NCBI GenBank assembly: GCA_965204905.1
Contig: OZ242042.1
Location: 1,984,001-2,048,000, forward strand
Origin: Bin87 sp965204905
GTDB taxonomy: Bacteria; Chloroflexota; Dehalococcoidia; Lucifugimonadales; UBA3495
Reading direction: 5' to 3'
Length of the DNA: 64,000 bases
Position 1 is the stretch's first letter. Each line of letters begins with the position of its first letter. Both the position numbers and the translations under genes were made by a program. Shown here one piece after another: positions 17,628 to 26,210 of the stretch. Below the pieces are notes generated by a model that had not been told where the DNA came from, did not search any database, and saw nothing but the letters and a program-made list of their open reading frames with translations.

Positions 17628-18314
17628 CTATACTATATCATCGTGGACGGTCGTGGCTGACCAGCCTTGCGCAGATTGGCCGTTTTCTGAATATGCAGTG
17701 TTGAAAAAGTAAGAATACACCAGCACCGTGGTCACGTTTCGAGACACTATGAACTCGCACGGTTCGTGATGATGAGCGCCTGGTTCAATAACGATTTCGT
17801 TTGGCTCCAGCCGGCGCATAACTTCGTCGATGATTGGCCATTCTATGTACGCGCTGCCGTCCTCACGGAACGCCTCAACGTAGTAATGCTCTACGTCGTC
17901 ATCGCTCAGTGGTTGTACCTGATGAATCTGAAACAAACACTCCCGTACTTCCACCCACACTTTCGAGCTGTTGTGCAGGGTCGCCGTAACGGCGATATGC
18001 GCGTACTGACTTCCGACAACCCGGCTGCTCACCGATTGCGTCACCGTCAGGTGCGGCTCAAAATCGCGGAACAGTTGCAACTTACGGTACGCGAAGATCC
18101 CGCCTACTACCAGCACGAGCGCGGTGACCAACGGCTGCAGCAGGCCAACCGCCGAAATGAACCTCCCCAGGACAAACTCACCGGATTGTGCCCCGCTTAT
18201 CCATGACATCCAGATGTAGAGTGCCAGCGCCACCAGCCCCAAGCCCCCCAGCACACTCACCGCGATGAGGACATCCACAGCCAGCCGTTTGTGATATCCA
18301 AACAGTAAACGCAA
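17628..18314 (-). CDS. Two-TM membrane protein with C-terminal soluble domain, function unknown
   Basis: A 228-residue protein starting at a TTG at 18314. Two hydrophobic helices are visible at about residues 12-36 ('DVLIAVSVLGGLGLVALALY') and 50-72 ('VGLLQPLVTALVLVVGGIFA'). They are followed by a soluble beta-rich part of about 150 residues with 'IAVTATLHNSSKVWVEVREC'. Such small proteins with two TMs and an Ig-like or arrestin-like strand-rich domain are common orphans. I do not recognise the family. It stands alone between the small protein at 17442 and the alcohol dehydrogenase. Confidence 0.65.
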   Translation of the reverse strand: MRLLFGYHKRLAVDVLIAVSVLGGLGLVALALYIWMSWISGAQSGEFVLGRFISAVGLLQPLVTALVLVVGGIFAYRKLQLFRDFEPHLTVTQSVSSRVVGSQYAHIAVTATLHNSSKVWVEVRECLFQIHQVQPLSDDDVEHYYVEAFREDGSAYIEWPIIDEVMRRLEPNEIVIEPGAHHHEPCEFIVSRNVTTVLVYSYFFNTAYSENGQSAQGWSATTVHDDIV

Positions 18315-18380
18315 CTGATTTACCCTGCTAGTTTAGGCTTGGCCAAGCACGTCCCGTCCCGCGCCAGCAGTCACTAAACG

Positions 18381-18415
18381 ATGCGCCGACGCTCCTATGT
18401 GTGGCATCGGCGCAT
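18381..18415 (-). terminator. Hairpin downstream of the alcohol dehydrogenase gene
   Basis: A nine-bp perfect stem (ATGCGCCGA / TCGGCGCAT) with a 17-nt loop lies 23 nt past the stop of the minus-strand alcohol dehydrogenase. The U-tract is poor, so it is a possible terminator only. Confidence 0.45.
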
Positions 18416-18438
18416 ACTTCCCAAAATTTACGGCGCGA

Positions 18439-19530
18439 TCAGTTCTCGAAGTCGGTGATCACACTCCGCCGCACGCTGCCCGCCTTCATGTCTGCAAAGG
18501 CCCGGTTGATCCCCGACAACGGCAGCTCCTGCGTAACCAGCTCGTCCAGCTTCAACCGCCCCTGCTTGTAGAACTCGATGTACCGCGGCATGTCGGTGCG
18601 GAACCGGTTGGATCCCATCGTGCAGCCCTGGATCGCCCGACCCCGGCGCAGGTAGTTCCCCGCGTCCAGCTCGATCTTCACTCCCTCAGGCACCATCCCG
18701 ATGATGGTGGCGACGCCGCCGGGGCGCAGCATGTTGTAGCAGTCCTCAGCGGTTTGCTTCAGTCCGATGGCTTCAAAGGAATAGTCCACGCCGCCGCCGG
18801 TCAGTTCAACGATCCGCTCGGCTACGTTGCCGGATGTGGCGTCAATCACGTCCGTCGCGCCAAACTCGCGAGCCAGCGCGAACTTGTCTTCGGTGGTGTC
18901 CACCGCGATGATCCGCAGGGCGCCCGCCAGCGCCGCCGCCTGCACGCAGTGAATCCCGATACCTCCGCAGCCAACCACGGCCACCGTGCTGCCCGGCTCC
19001 ACGCGAGCCGTATTCAGCACTGCTCCGAGGCCCGTGGTCGCACCGCATCCGATCAGCGCCAACTGCGGGAATGGGATGTCATCCTCCACCTTCACCAGTG
19101 CGTTCTCATGGACCAGCATCTCTGCCGCGTAGGAACCCAACTGGGCGAACTGCGTGATGGCCTCGCCGTCCTTCCGCAACCTGGGCGGGTCGTTGCGACT
19201 GCGCGTCACCGCCGTTCGATCGCACAGGTAAGGCTGGCCGCGCGTGCAGAATTCGCAGGTTCCGCAGAACACCGACAGGCACATAATCACCGAGTCTCCC
19301 GGCCGCACGTAGCTGACCTGCTCCCCCACCGCTTCAACCGTGCCGGCCGCTTCGTGCCCCAGGATGCAGGGCATCGGTGTGGTGTACAAGCCTTCCACGA
19401 AATGCAGGTCGCTGTGGCATACGCCTGACGCGCCCGTTCGTACCAAAACCTCGCGAGGCGCCGGCGCATCCACCTGCACGTCCTCAACCACCACCGGCTG
19501 ATTCACCTCGCGCAATACTGCTGCTTTCAT
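18439..19530 (-). CDS. Zinc-dependent alcohol dehydrogenase (MDR family)
   Basis: A 363-residue medium-chain, class III-like NAD(P)-dependent alcohol dehydrogenase. Catalytic zinc ligands are Cys38 ('GVCHSDLH') and His59-Glu60 ('LGHEAAG'), with a third Cys in 'LIGCGATTGLGAV'. The structural-zinc cysteines C-x2-C-x2-C-x7-C are present (Cys89, 92, 95, 103). The Rossmann motif is 'VAVVGCGGIGIHC', and the Asp after the next strand ('IIAVDTTEDK') favours NAD. The C-terminus 'GSVRRSVITDF' is typical of the class. It is separate from DctP by 160 nt containing a hairpin. The physiological alcohol or aldehyde is unknown. Confidence 0.94.
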   Translation of the reverse strand: MKAAVLREVNQPVVVEDVQVDAPAPREVLVRTGASGVCHSDLHFVEGLYTTPMPCILGHEAAGTVEAVGEQVSYVRPGDSVIMCLSVFCGTCEFCTRGQPYLCDRTAVTRSRNDPPRLRKDGEAITQFAQLGSYAAEMLVHENALVKVEDDIPFPQLALIGCGATTGLGAVLNTARVEPGSTVAVVGCGGIGIHCVQAAALAGALRIIAVDTTEDKFALAREFGATDVIDATSGNVAERIVELTGGGVDYSFEAIGLKQTAEDCYNMLRPGGVATIIGMVPEGVKIELDAGNYLRRGRAIQGCTMGSNRFRTDMPRYIEFYKQGRLKLDELVTQELPLSGINRAFADMKAGSVRRSVITDFEN

Positions 19531-19642
19531 CTCTCAATCCCTCCGAGTGATTGCTCATTCGTATGAACGCTTCTTGCGTTGCGCGATGTTAACCGCGCCG
19601 CCGGCAAGCGTCAACAAATCTTTGCCGCTCCCTTAACGATTT

Positions 19643-19669
19643 CGGGGGCGACCACAACAGCCGCCCCCG
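19643..19669 (-). terminator. Terminator-like hairpin downstream of dctP-like gene
   Basis: A seven-bp GC-only stem (CGGGGGC / GCCCCCG) with a 13-nt loop starts 25 nt after the stop of the DctP gene on the minus strand. There is no U-run, so this is tentative. Confidence 0.4.
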
Positions 19670-19693
19670 TGCATCAAAGGTATGCTAGCAAGC

Positions 19694-20863
19694 CTACTGT
19701 CGGCTGGCTGTCCCGTCCGGATTGACTACCACTCCAGAGATCGGCGCGACCAACTCATTGTAGAGTTGTCCCGCCTCCGATTCGGGGCCACCTGACCTCT
19801 CAATCCACTTGGGCAGCACCTCGTTGATGGCCGCCTCCTTTAGAATCGTGTGCAGTTCCGGCGAGAACTCGCTGTACTCCATGCCCTCCGCTATGTTCTG
19901 GCCAACGGCTTCTTCGTCCCACACGTACACGGCTTCCAGGTTGCGTTGCTCATGCTTCAGGCCCTCCTCCAGCAGAATCTGCTGTAGGTCGGGCGGAATT
20001 TCGGCCCATGTCTCGCCGTTGATTGTGATGAACGTCTGCGCGAACGATCCGATGAACGGCCCGGTCAGATGGTCAGTCACCTCATACCACCGCTGCCCAT
20101 ACCCTGCCGACGCCGCGGTGACTCCCGCCTCCAGGATGCCGCGCTCCAAGGCCGTGTACACCTCCGCGAACGCCATCGTCTGGTCGTCCGCGCCCAGCGC
20201 GCTGATCAAGTCGCCCAGCACCGGGCTATGCACCCGAGTTTTCATGCCCTCAAAGTCCTCCAGGGTTTGCAGCGGGCGCTTGCTGTAGAAGTACTGGCTG
20301 GGATAAAAGTTGCGGAACACCACCTGCCCGCCGCTCTCCCGCGTGACGATTCGGTACAGATCGTCCTTCACCGCCGCCACCATCTCCAGATACTGCTCAG
20401 GCGAGTCCGCCAGCCCCCAAATGTTGGTGATGTTGAAGATGGGGAAGTCGCCGGCTACAAAGCCAGAGTAAATTTCGCCGAATTCTACGGTCCCGTCGTC
20501 AATCAACCGGATCATATCGAACCCGCTGATGCCCAGCTCGGGGTACGAACTCAGGGTAATCTCAACCTGCCCTTCGGTCCTTTCCTCCACACCCTCGATG
20601 AATTCCTCAACCAACTGGCACGGACGCAACGTGCGGTTCACACAAACGTACTGAAAGTCGAAGTTGTATCCGCTGGACACTAGTTCGGTCTCACCCGTGG
20701 TAGCGGGCTCCGCCATCGCCGTGGGTTCCGGCGCCATCGTGGGTTCCGGCGCCGCCGTCGGTTCAGCCACGGTAGCCGTTCCTCCTCCGGTATCTCCGCC
20801 TCCACAGGCGACGACCACGACGGCCAGAGTCAGCAGGCAGATGGCGAGAATCACTCGATTCAT
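19694..20863 (-). CDS. TRAP transporter substrate-binding lipoprotein, DctP family
   Basis: A 389-residue extracytoplasmic solute receptor. The start is the ATG at 20863 (MNRVILAICLL), with AAGGAG upstream. The N-terminus is a lipoprotein signal peptide ending in 'VVACGGG', so the Cys is lipidated. A Pro/Glu/Ala/Thr linker with repeated 'APEPT' follows. The DctP fold shows 'FGEIYSGFVAGDFPIFN', 'PLQTLEDFEGMKTRVHSPVL' and 'VYTALERGILEAGVTAAS'. The membrane subunits DctQ and DctM are not adjacent, so this is an orphan receptor. TRAP receptors usually bind carboxylates, but the ligand here is unknown. Confidence 0.9.
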   Translation of the reverse strand: MNRVILAICLLTLAVVVVACGGGDTGGGTATVAEPTAAPEPTMAPEPTAMAEPATTGETELVSSGYNFDFQYVCVNRTLRPCQLVEEFIEGVEERTEGQVEITLSSYPELGISGFDMIRLIDDGTVEFGEIYSGFVAGDFPIFNITNIWGLADSPEQYLEMVAAVKDDLYRIVTRESGGQVVFRNFYPSQYFYSKRPLQTLEDFEGMKTRVHSPVLGDLISALGADDQTMAFAEVYTALERGILEAGVTAASAGYGQRWYEVTDHLTGPFIGSFAQTFITINGETWAEIPPDLQQILLEEGLKHEQRNLEAVYVWDEEAVGQNIAEGMEYSEFSPELHTILKEAAINEVLPKWIERSGGPESEAGQLYNELVAPISGVVVNPDGTASRQ

Positions 20864-21028
20864 TGCGTTACTCCTTATCCAATACGGCGCATTGCAGCGC
20901 GATATTTGAGCAAATCGTCCGATGAATTCCGCCGCCGAGTCTATTACCATCGTGCCAGTGTGTCAACGAAAGCAATAGTGAATATCAGTATTCATAATGC
21001 TGGCTTATCACGCTATGACTGATAAACG

Positions 21029-21056
21029 AAAAAACGGCTCCCCTGGCTGGGAGCCG
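21029..21056 (-). terminator. Rho-independent terminator of tRNA-Asp
   Basis: On the minus strand an eight-bp stem (CGGCTCCC / GGGAGCCG) with a 6-nt loop is followed directly by a run of six T. It lies 27 nt downstream of the tRNA-Asp 3' end and is the clearest intrinsic terminator in the window. Confidence 0.85.
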
Positions 21057-21082
21057 CCGAAATCCACTGGACTGTGTAGTGG

Positions 21083-21155
21083 CGACCCGGAGCGGATTCG
21101 AACCGCCGATCTCTGCCTTGACAGGGCAGTATGTTAACCGCTACACCACCGGGCC
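21083..21155 (-). tRNA. tRNA-Asp (anticodon GTC)
   Basis: A 73-nt cloverleaf on the minus strand. The acceptor stem pairs GGCCCGG with CCGGGTC (one G-U), and the discriminator is G. The anticodon stem CTGCC/GGCAG encloses the loop CTGTCAA with anticodon GTC. The T-arm GGCGG-TTCGAAT-CCGCT is canonical. CCA is not encoded. A consensus promoter (21188-21217) and a terminator (21029-21056) make it a single-gene transcript. Confidence 0.97.
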
Positions 21156-21187
21156 GCATCAACACGCAGCCTTGACTGCGTACATCA

Positions 21188-21217
21188 ATTGTAGGCGGAT
21201 GCCCGAAGAATTGTCAA
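21188..21217 (-). promoter_or_regulatory. Sigma-70 type promoter of tRNA-Asp
   Basis: On the minus strand TTGACA (21217-21212), an 18-nt spacer and TACAAT (21193-21188). Transcription would start near 21181, about 26 nt before the tRNA. Confidence 0.8.
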
Positions 21218-21356
21218 ACTGACCCGGACTCTTGGATGACCGCGATTCGCTGCGCAACACTGCGCAGTCTTTGATTGTCCCATCCCTGTCTGTATAGTTG
21301 GCGACACCCTAACCCTACTCGGGAACTCGTGCCCCGATGTGCCACCGGAGCCCAAA

Positions 21357-22607
21357 ATGACCACGCAAGTTCAACCCGACCGCGAACTCCAACCCTTGCC
21401 CCTGGAGGGACTTCGCGTTCTCGATGCCACCCACATCGTCGCCGGCCCGTTCTGCGCCATGATCCTGGCCGACATGGGCGCCGAGGTCATCAAGATCGAA
21501 CGACCGGGGAGAGGCGACCAGGCGCGCCTCAACCATCCGTTCATCGAGGGGCCCGACGGCTCCCAGGTCAGCGCTCGCTATCTCGGCGTCAATCGCAACA
21601 AGAAAAGCGTGTCCCTCGACCTGCGCGACCCCGTGGCCAAGCGCGCCTTCGAGAACATGCTGCGCGTGTCCGACGTCCTGCTAGACAACTGGGGCCCCGG
21701 CGCCATGGGCCGGCTGGGCTACTCCTACGAGCGCCTCAGCGAGATCAATCCCGGCCTGGTGTACGCCAGCATATCCGGTTACGGAGATAGCGACGGCCTC
21801 CGCGGCCCCTACTCCAACTGGCCCGCCAACAACCCGTGCGTTCAGGGCATGGGCGGCTGGATGGCCACCACCGGCACCCCCGAAAGCGGCCCCCAGATGG
21901 TCGGCGACAACATGGGCGATTCCGTCCCCGCGATCTGGACCGCCCTCGGCGTCATGCTGGCGCTGGAGTCCCGTCGCAAGACTGGCAAAGGCCAGCACGT
22001 GGACATGGCGATGTACGACTGCATGGTAGCCCACACCACCAGCAGCATGCCCCTCTACCAAACCAACGGCCAAATCACCACAACGGCCCGTGAGAACATG
22101 TTCTCCGCGCAGCTGACCCTGCGCGCCTCCGATGGCTACGTCGTCCTCGCCGGCGCCGGCAACGCCGATGACAAGTGGCGCGCCATGTGGAATCTCATCG
22201 GCCGACCCGAACTTGCCGAAGATCCTCGCTACCTGGGACGCGGCGTCTCCGGGCCGTTCTATTTCAGCAACATCGTCCCCGCCATCGAGGAATGGTCCCA
22301 GCACATCCCCAAGCGCGAGTTAAACCAGCATCTGCTGGACTGCGGCTTCTCCATGGGCATCGTCCAGGACAGCGCCGACCTGGACAACTGCCCCCACCTT
22401 GAGGCCCGCAACATGTTCATCGACAGCGGCGACACCTACGGCGGCTCGTTCCGCACCGTCAACACGCCCATCCAGCTCACCGGCTGCGTCGATACCCCGG
22501 CCGACCCGCCGCCAACCCTCGGCCAGCACAACCACGATGTGCTCTGCAACATCGGCGGCCTGACCCCGGACGAACTGGCGCAACTCGAGGCCGAGGGGAA
22601 GGCATAA
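21357..22607 (+). CDS. CaiB/BaiF family CoA-transferase
   Basis: A 416-residue class III CoA-transferase. The start at 21357 (MTTQVQPDRE) has CGGAG six nt upstream; the in-frame GTG 18 nt earlier has no such site. Blocks seen are 'VLDATHIVAGPFCAMILADM', 'GAEVIKIERPGRGDQAR' and 'NKKSVSLDLRDPVAKRAF'. The catalytic Asp188 lies in 'VGDNMGDSVPAIWTALGVML'. It is the third paralogue in the window. Its TAA stop overlaps the ATG of the next frame by one base (TAATG). The substrate is unknown. Confidence 0.92.
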   Translation: MTTQVQPDRELQPLPLEGLRVLDATHIVAGPFCAMILADMGAEVIKIERPGRGDQARLNHPFIEGPDGSQVSARYLGVNRNKKSVSLDLRDPVAKRAFENMLRVSDVLLDNWGPGAMGRLGYSYERLSEINPGLVYASISGYGDSDGLRGPYSNWPANNPCVQGMGGWMATTGTPESGPQMVGDNMGDSVPAIWTALGVMLALESRRKTGKGQHVDMAMYDCMVAHTTSSMPLYQTNGQITTTARENMFSAQLTLRASDGYVVLAGAGNADDKWRAMWNLIGRPELAEDPRYLGRGVSGPFYFSNIVPAIEEWSQHIPKRELNQHLLDCGFSMGIVQDSADLDNCPHLEARNMFIDSGDTYGGSFRTVNTPIQLTGCVDTPADPPPTLGQHNHDVLCNIGGLTPDELAQLEAEGKA

Positions 22608-23083
22608 TGCGGCCCCGGCGTCGTCGCCGCGACCCCGGAGCATCGGGTGATATACTGACTGCGAACACTGGCGGTACGCCGTGGGCGTTCGTTGAAGGGT
22701 CAATATCGATAAGTGCCAGCATCCTGATGGCGGACACTATTGCCCGGTGCGATCGTTGCGGCGGCTGGCCGGCAATCGGATTTTTCAAGAGGCTGACCGA
22801 ACAAGAAGACGGAGTGATAATAGCGGGGATGGCCCTGCTGTTCCCCACCGCGCTGGTTTTCTACTTGGGGGTCAAGATGATTTTTTCCGCTTACCGGGAT
22901 TACAAGAGATGGTGGGAAGCCTACCAGGAAGAACGGCTTGAGCAAGGCCGTGAAGAGGGACGCGAAGAAGGCCGCAAGGCGGAACGCGCTCGCCAGAAAC
23001 GCGCACTCGAAGAGTGCGGCGTCTCGCTGGACCCCGAAACCGAGAAAATCCTGTTCGGCGAGTCCGAACCCCGCGCTGACTAG
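22607..23083 (+). CDS. Small membrane protein with charged coiled-coil tail
   Basis: A 158-residue frame whose ATG overlaps the CoA-transferase stop (TAATG), a sign of translational coupling. An internal start at 22727 (MADTIARCDRCGG) would give 118 residues. One hydrophobic segment ('GVIIAGMALLFPTALVFYLG', about residues 69-90) is followed by a strongly charged helix with repeated 'REEGREEG' and by 'RALEECGVSLDPETEKILFG'. The N-terminal Arg-rich stretch is unlike a normal domain, so the later start is plausible. The function is unknown. Confidence 0.6.
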   Translation: MRPRRRRRDPGASGDILTANTGGTPWAFVEGSISISASILMADTIARCDRCGGWPAIGFFKRLTEQEDGVIIAGMALLFPTALVFYLGVKMIFSAYRDYKRWWEAYQEERLEQGREEGREEGRKAERARQKRALEECGVSLDPETEKILFGESEPRAD

Positions 23084-23122
23084 CACCCACCGCCTAACAC
23101 CCACGGAGCTGTAAGCAAACCC

Positions 23123-24382
23123 ATGCCTACCTTCCAGTCCCCACGCGGCACCACCGACCGCCTGCCGGCGGAGCAAAAATACTGGCGATACATCGAAGGC
23201 AAAGCCATGGACGTCGCCCGTCGCTTCGGTTACGGCCGCATCGACAGCCCCATGTTCGAGGACGCGGGGCTGTTCATCCGTGGTGTCGGTGAAGGCACCG
23301 ACATCGTCGAAAAGGAGATGTACGTCTTCGAGGATCGTGGCGGTGATATGCTCACCCTACGCGCCGAAGGCACCGCTCCCGTCTGCCGCGCCTACCTCCA
23401 GCACGGTATGCAGAACCAGGCCCAACCCGTGCGCATGTATTACATCTGTCCCGTGTTCCGCTACGAACGCCCCCAGGCCGGCCGGTTCCGCCAGCACCAC
23501 CAGTTCGGCATCGAGGCCATCGGCGACCCCGACCCGTCCGTGGACGCCGAGGTCATCGAACTCGCCTGGACCTTCATGCACGACATCGGCCTGTCCGACA
23601 TCACCCTGGTCACCAACAGCATCGGCGACCCCGAATGTCGTCCCGAGTACATCCGCTCCCTCAAGTCCTACTACGAAAACATGCAGACCCACCTCTGCCA
23701 GGACTGCAAGACCCGCCTGGAACGCAACCCGCTGCGCCTGCTGGATTGCAAGGTGGAGACCTGCCGAGCGCTCGGCGAAGAGGCCCCCAAGTCCACCGAA
23801 TGCCTCTGCAACGACTGCGACAACCACTGGAGCCGTGTCCAGTCCTACCTCAACGCCATGGGCATCCAGAACCGCATCGACCACCGCCTCGTGCGCGGAC
23901 TCGACTACTACACCCGCACCGTCTTCGAGATTCAGCCAGCCGTGGAAGGCGCCCAGTCCACCATCTGCGGCGGCGGGCGTTACGACGGCCTGATCGAGCA
24001 ACTTGGCGGCCGGCCCACTCCGGGCATCGGCTTCGGCAGCGGCATCGAGCGCCTCGCCCTGAACGTGCAGCGCGCCGAGGCCCCGGTTCCCGATGAACCG
24101 TCACCGCAGTATCTCATCGCCACCATCGGCGAAGAAGCCCGCGTCGAGGGTGTCCGCCTGGCTAACCGTATGCGCGCCGGCGGCGTCGGCGCGATTCTCG
24201 CCAACGGTGGCCGCGCCCTCCGGGGCCAGATGCGTCAGGCCAATGCGCTGGGCGTCTCCGCCGTGCTCATCCTCGGCGAGGACGAGGTACGCGACGGGAC
24301 GGTAATGGTGCGCGACATGTCCACCTCTAGCCAGGAGGCCTTGACCATCGACGACTTCCTCAACAACATGGCAGCAAAGTAA
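23123..24382 (+). CDS. hisS: Histidyl-tRNA synthetase
   Basis: Class II aminoacyl-tRNA synthetase charging tRNA-His, 419 residues. Motif 2 is 'PVFRYERPQAGRFRQHHQFG', the histidine-specific loop is 'RGLDYYTRTVFEI', and motif 3 is 'PGIGFGSGIERLALN'. The insertion domain carries cysteine pairs ('CQDCK', 'CLCNDCD'). The C-terminal anticodon-binding domain begins near residue 330 ('YLIATIGEEARVEGVRLAN'). The length is typical of bacteria. A strong terminator follows the stop. Confidence 0.98.
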   Translation: MPTFQSPRGTTDRLPAEQKYWRYIEGKAMDVARRFGYGRIDSPMFEDAGLFIRGVGEGTDIVEKEMYVFEDRGGDMLTLRAEGTAPVCRAYLQHGMQNQAQPVRMYYICPVFRYERPQAGRFRQHHQFGIEAIGDPDPSVDAEVIELAWTFMHDIGLSDITLVTNSIGDPECRPEYIRSLKSYYENMQTHLCQDCKTRLERNPLRLLDCKVETCRALGEEAPKSTECLCNDCDNHWSRVQSYLNAMGIQNRIDHRLVRGLDYYTRTVFEIQPAVEGAQSTICGGGRYDGLIEQLGGRPTPGIGFGSGIERLALNVQRAEAPVPDEPSPQYLIATIGEEARVEGVRLANRMRAGGVGAILANGGRALRGQMRQANALGVSAVLILGEDEVRDGTVMVRDMSTSSQEALTIDDFLNNMAAK

Positions 24383-24407
24383 TCGTCCTCTTCTTATAAT
24401 TTTGGCC

Positions 24408-24430
24408 GGCCAGTTGGCTGGCCTTTTTTG
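24408..24430 (+). terminator. Rho-independent terminator after hisS
   Basis: The six-bp stem GGCCAG / CTGGCC with loop TTGG is followed by six T (24424-24429). It lies 25 nt after the hisS stop. Confidence 0.85.
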
Positions 24431-24557
24431 AGAACACAGAAAAGAACGATTTTTCGGAAAAATAGCGTCAAACATTAGTTGACATTGAACGGGCGTTTGC
24501 TAGAACATACGGACAACACAAATGCGCCTGATCCGCGCAACAGGAGAACGCTCGATT

Positions 24558-24857
24558 ATGTTCAGCAACGCCAGCATCGTAGGGGCCACCACCGCCGTGC
24601 GCACCACCACCATCCCCGACTCCGGACGCAAGGTCTATTATCGCGGCTACCTCATCCACGGCGAAATTCCGGGTATCTGCTACGTAATCTACGGCAGAAA
24701 CGAGTTCGGGCAGGTCGCCGAGCTAGGCGCGGCCAGCACCTTCCCGTCGGCCATGCGCTGGGTTGATCGCCATTGCGCCCAGATGCAACGCCCAATGCCC
24801 GTAGCTACCCGGCGAACGTCCTGCTCGGACGCCAGCCACTTACCGGCCGCTGCGTAA
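24558..24857 (+). CDS. Hypothetical protein (99 aa)
   Basis: A short frame starting at ATG 24558, with CAGGAGA at 24541-24547 as a probable ribosome-binding site. The product (MFSNASIVGATTAV...) has the central block 'GYLIHGEIPGICYVIYGRNE' and an aromatic-rich strand pattern, then a less ordered tail. No family is recognised. It lies between the hisS terminator and the cyclase gene, 15 nt before the latter's TTG start, so the two could be one transcript. The coding status is uncertain. Confidence 0.42.
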   Translation: MFSNASIVGATTAVRTTTIPDSGRKVYYRGYLIHGEIPGICYVIYGRNEFGQVAELGAASTFPSAMRWVDRHCAQMQRPMPVATRRTSCSDASHLPAAA

Positions 24858-24872
24858 AGCGAGCGTAACCCG

Positions 24873-25592
24873 TTGGCACACAACGACACAAAACTCATTT
24901 CCTACCGCCGGGTGGTGGACCTCAGCCACCCCATCAGCCCGGACATACCAGTCTGGCCCGGCGACCCGGCGGTGGATTTTCAGACCGTCTCTGACCTCGC
25001 CGAGCAGGAATACTTCCTCAGACGGTTCAGCATGGGCGAGCACAGCGGGACGCATCTCGCCTCCCCCAGCGCCTACTACGCCGACGGCATCGACCCGGAC
25101 GGCACACCCGCCGAATCCCTGGTCGCCCCGGCCGCCGTGATTGACGCTCCGGGCCCGGCGTCACTCGACCCGGATTACACCCTGTCTGCCGGCGACATCG
25201 CGGATTGGGAGCGAGCGAACGGACCCATCGAGCCTAATACCCTGGTTCTACTCAATACCGGGTGGTCCCGTTTCTGGGGCCAGCCGGCCCGGTTTATCAA
25301 CACCGGCGACGACGGCGCAATGCACACCCCCGGCTTCAGCCTCGAAGCCGCTCGCTTCCTCCTGGAATGGCGCGAGGTCGCCGGCTTGGGCATTGACACC
25401 CACGGCATCGACCCGGGAGCCGATACTGGCCTCTCGGTCAGTCGTCTTGTCCTGGCCCGCCCGGCGCTGGTCCTGGAATGCCTCAACAACCTGGACCAAC
25501 TGCCGCCCTCCGGCGCAACCGTCGTTGTCGGACGGCTACGCCTGGTAGGCGGCAGCGGTTCCCCGGCCAGCGTGCTGGCATTCACACCCTGA
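24873..25592 (+). CDS. Cyclase family protein (KynB-like), altered metal motif
   Basis: A 239-residue member of the kynurenine formamidase/cyclase family, with a TTG start. The opening 'VVDLSHPISPDIPVWPGDP' and later 'NTLVLLNTGWSRFWGQ', 'TPGFSLEAARFLLE' and 'GLGIDTHGIDPG' are all family-typical. The metal motif usually reads HxGTHxDxPxH; here it is 'EHSGTHLASPSAYYADG', so the Asp and third His are replaced by Ala and Ala. It may bind metal differently or have changed chemistry. The family hydrolyses amides or lactones. The substrate is unknown. Confidence 0.85.
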   Translation: MAHNDTKLISYRRVVDLSHPISPDIPVWPGDPAVDFQTVSDLAEQEYFLRRFSMGEHSGTHLASPSAYYADGIDPDGTPAESLVAPAAVIDAPGPASLDPDYTLSAGDIADWERANGPIEPNTLVLLNTGWSRFWGQPARFINTGDDGAMHTPGFSLEAARFLLEWREVAGLGIDTHGIDPGADTGLSVSRLVLARPALVLECLNNLDQLPPSGATVVVGRLRLVGGSGSPASVLAFTP

Positions 25593-25634
25593 CCGTAGAT
25601 CCAGCAAAGCGATTTGGGGAAGCCTCTATCAATT

Positions 25635-25670
25635 CCCTCTCCCTTGATGGGAGAGGGTTAGGGTGAGGGT
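25635..25670. repeat. Intergenic palindromic repeat, family B, copy 1
   Basis: CCCTCTCCC-TTGAT-GGGAGAGGG is followed by the tail TTAGGGTGAGGGT. It lies between convergent genes (stops at 25592 and 25697). Copies 2 and 3 are at 26211 and 26610. Confidence 0.8.
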
Positions 25671-25696
25671 GCAAATTGATTTGACCAGCGCTTTCT

Positions 25697-26092
25697 CTAC
25701 AGTGCCGCCGCCCCGGCCGCCGCGCAGTCCTCGTCCTCCTGGCTGGTGCCGCCGCCCACGCCACACGCCCCGACTACTGCCCCATCGGCGATGATGGGAA
25801 CCGCGCCCTGTCCGAAGATCATCTCCGAACCGGAACGCTCCCGGATGCCCGCCGGCGTCGGCGCCGTGGCCCGGTCCTGCATCTCGCCGCTGGGCCGGCC
25901 GAACGCCGCCGACGCCACCGCCTTGCCCTGGCAACCGTAGGCCGACGCCCAGATCGCGCCGTCCATCCGTTGCACTCCAATCAGACGCCCGCCGGCGTCC
26001 ACTACGGCCACGCTGACCTTGATGTTCAGTTCCTCGGCTTTGGCAATCGCCGCCGCCATGACCCGGTTGCTGTCCGCTAGTGTAAGAGCCAT
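25697..26092 (-). CDS. GlcG/HbpS family (DUF336) heme-binding-like protein
   Basis: A 131-residue GlcG/HbpS-type protein. The start is the ATG at 26092 (MALTLADSNRV), with AGGAGG upstream; the longer frame is not supported. Features are 'KAEELNIKVSVAVVDAGGRL', 'QRMDGAIWASAYGCQGKAVA' and 'IFGQGAVPIIADGAVVGACG'. Family members bind heme or cob(II)alamin, or act as small accessory proteins of oxidoreductase operons. The C-terminus 'SQEDEDCAAAGAAAL' is normal for the family. There is no obvious operon partner. Confidence 0.87.
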   Translation of the reverse strand: MALTLADSNRVMAAAIAKAEELNIKVSVAVVDAGGRLIGVQRMDGAIWASAYGCQGKAVASAAFGRPSGEMQDRATAPTPAGIRERSGSEMIFGQGAVPIIADGAVVGACGVGGGTSQEDEDCAAAGAAAL

Positions 26093-26210
26093 GTCATTTC
26101 CTCCTGGTGCCGGCCTGAGCCGCCGGTGATTCGCCCGACATATTATGTCCACCGCCCCGCCGGGGCAAGCGCAACGCGGCGATTTCTCGGTGGTTTTCTC
26201 ATTCAAAGCT

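Noticed and set aside
18397..19428. A 343-codon plus-strand frame
   Set aside because: Antisense to the alcohol dehydrogenase, which has all zinc ligands; the frame has no domain.
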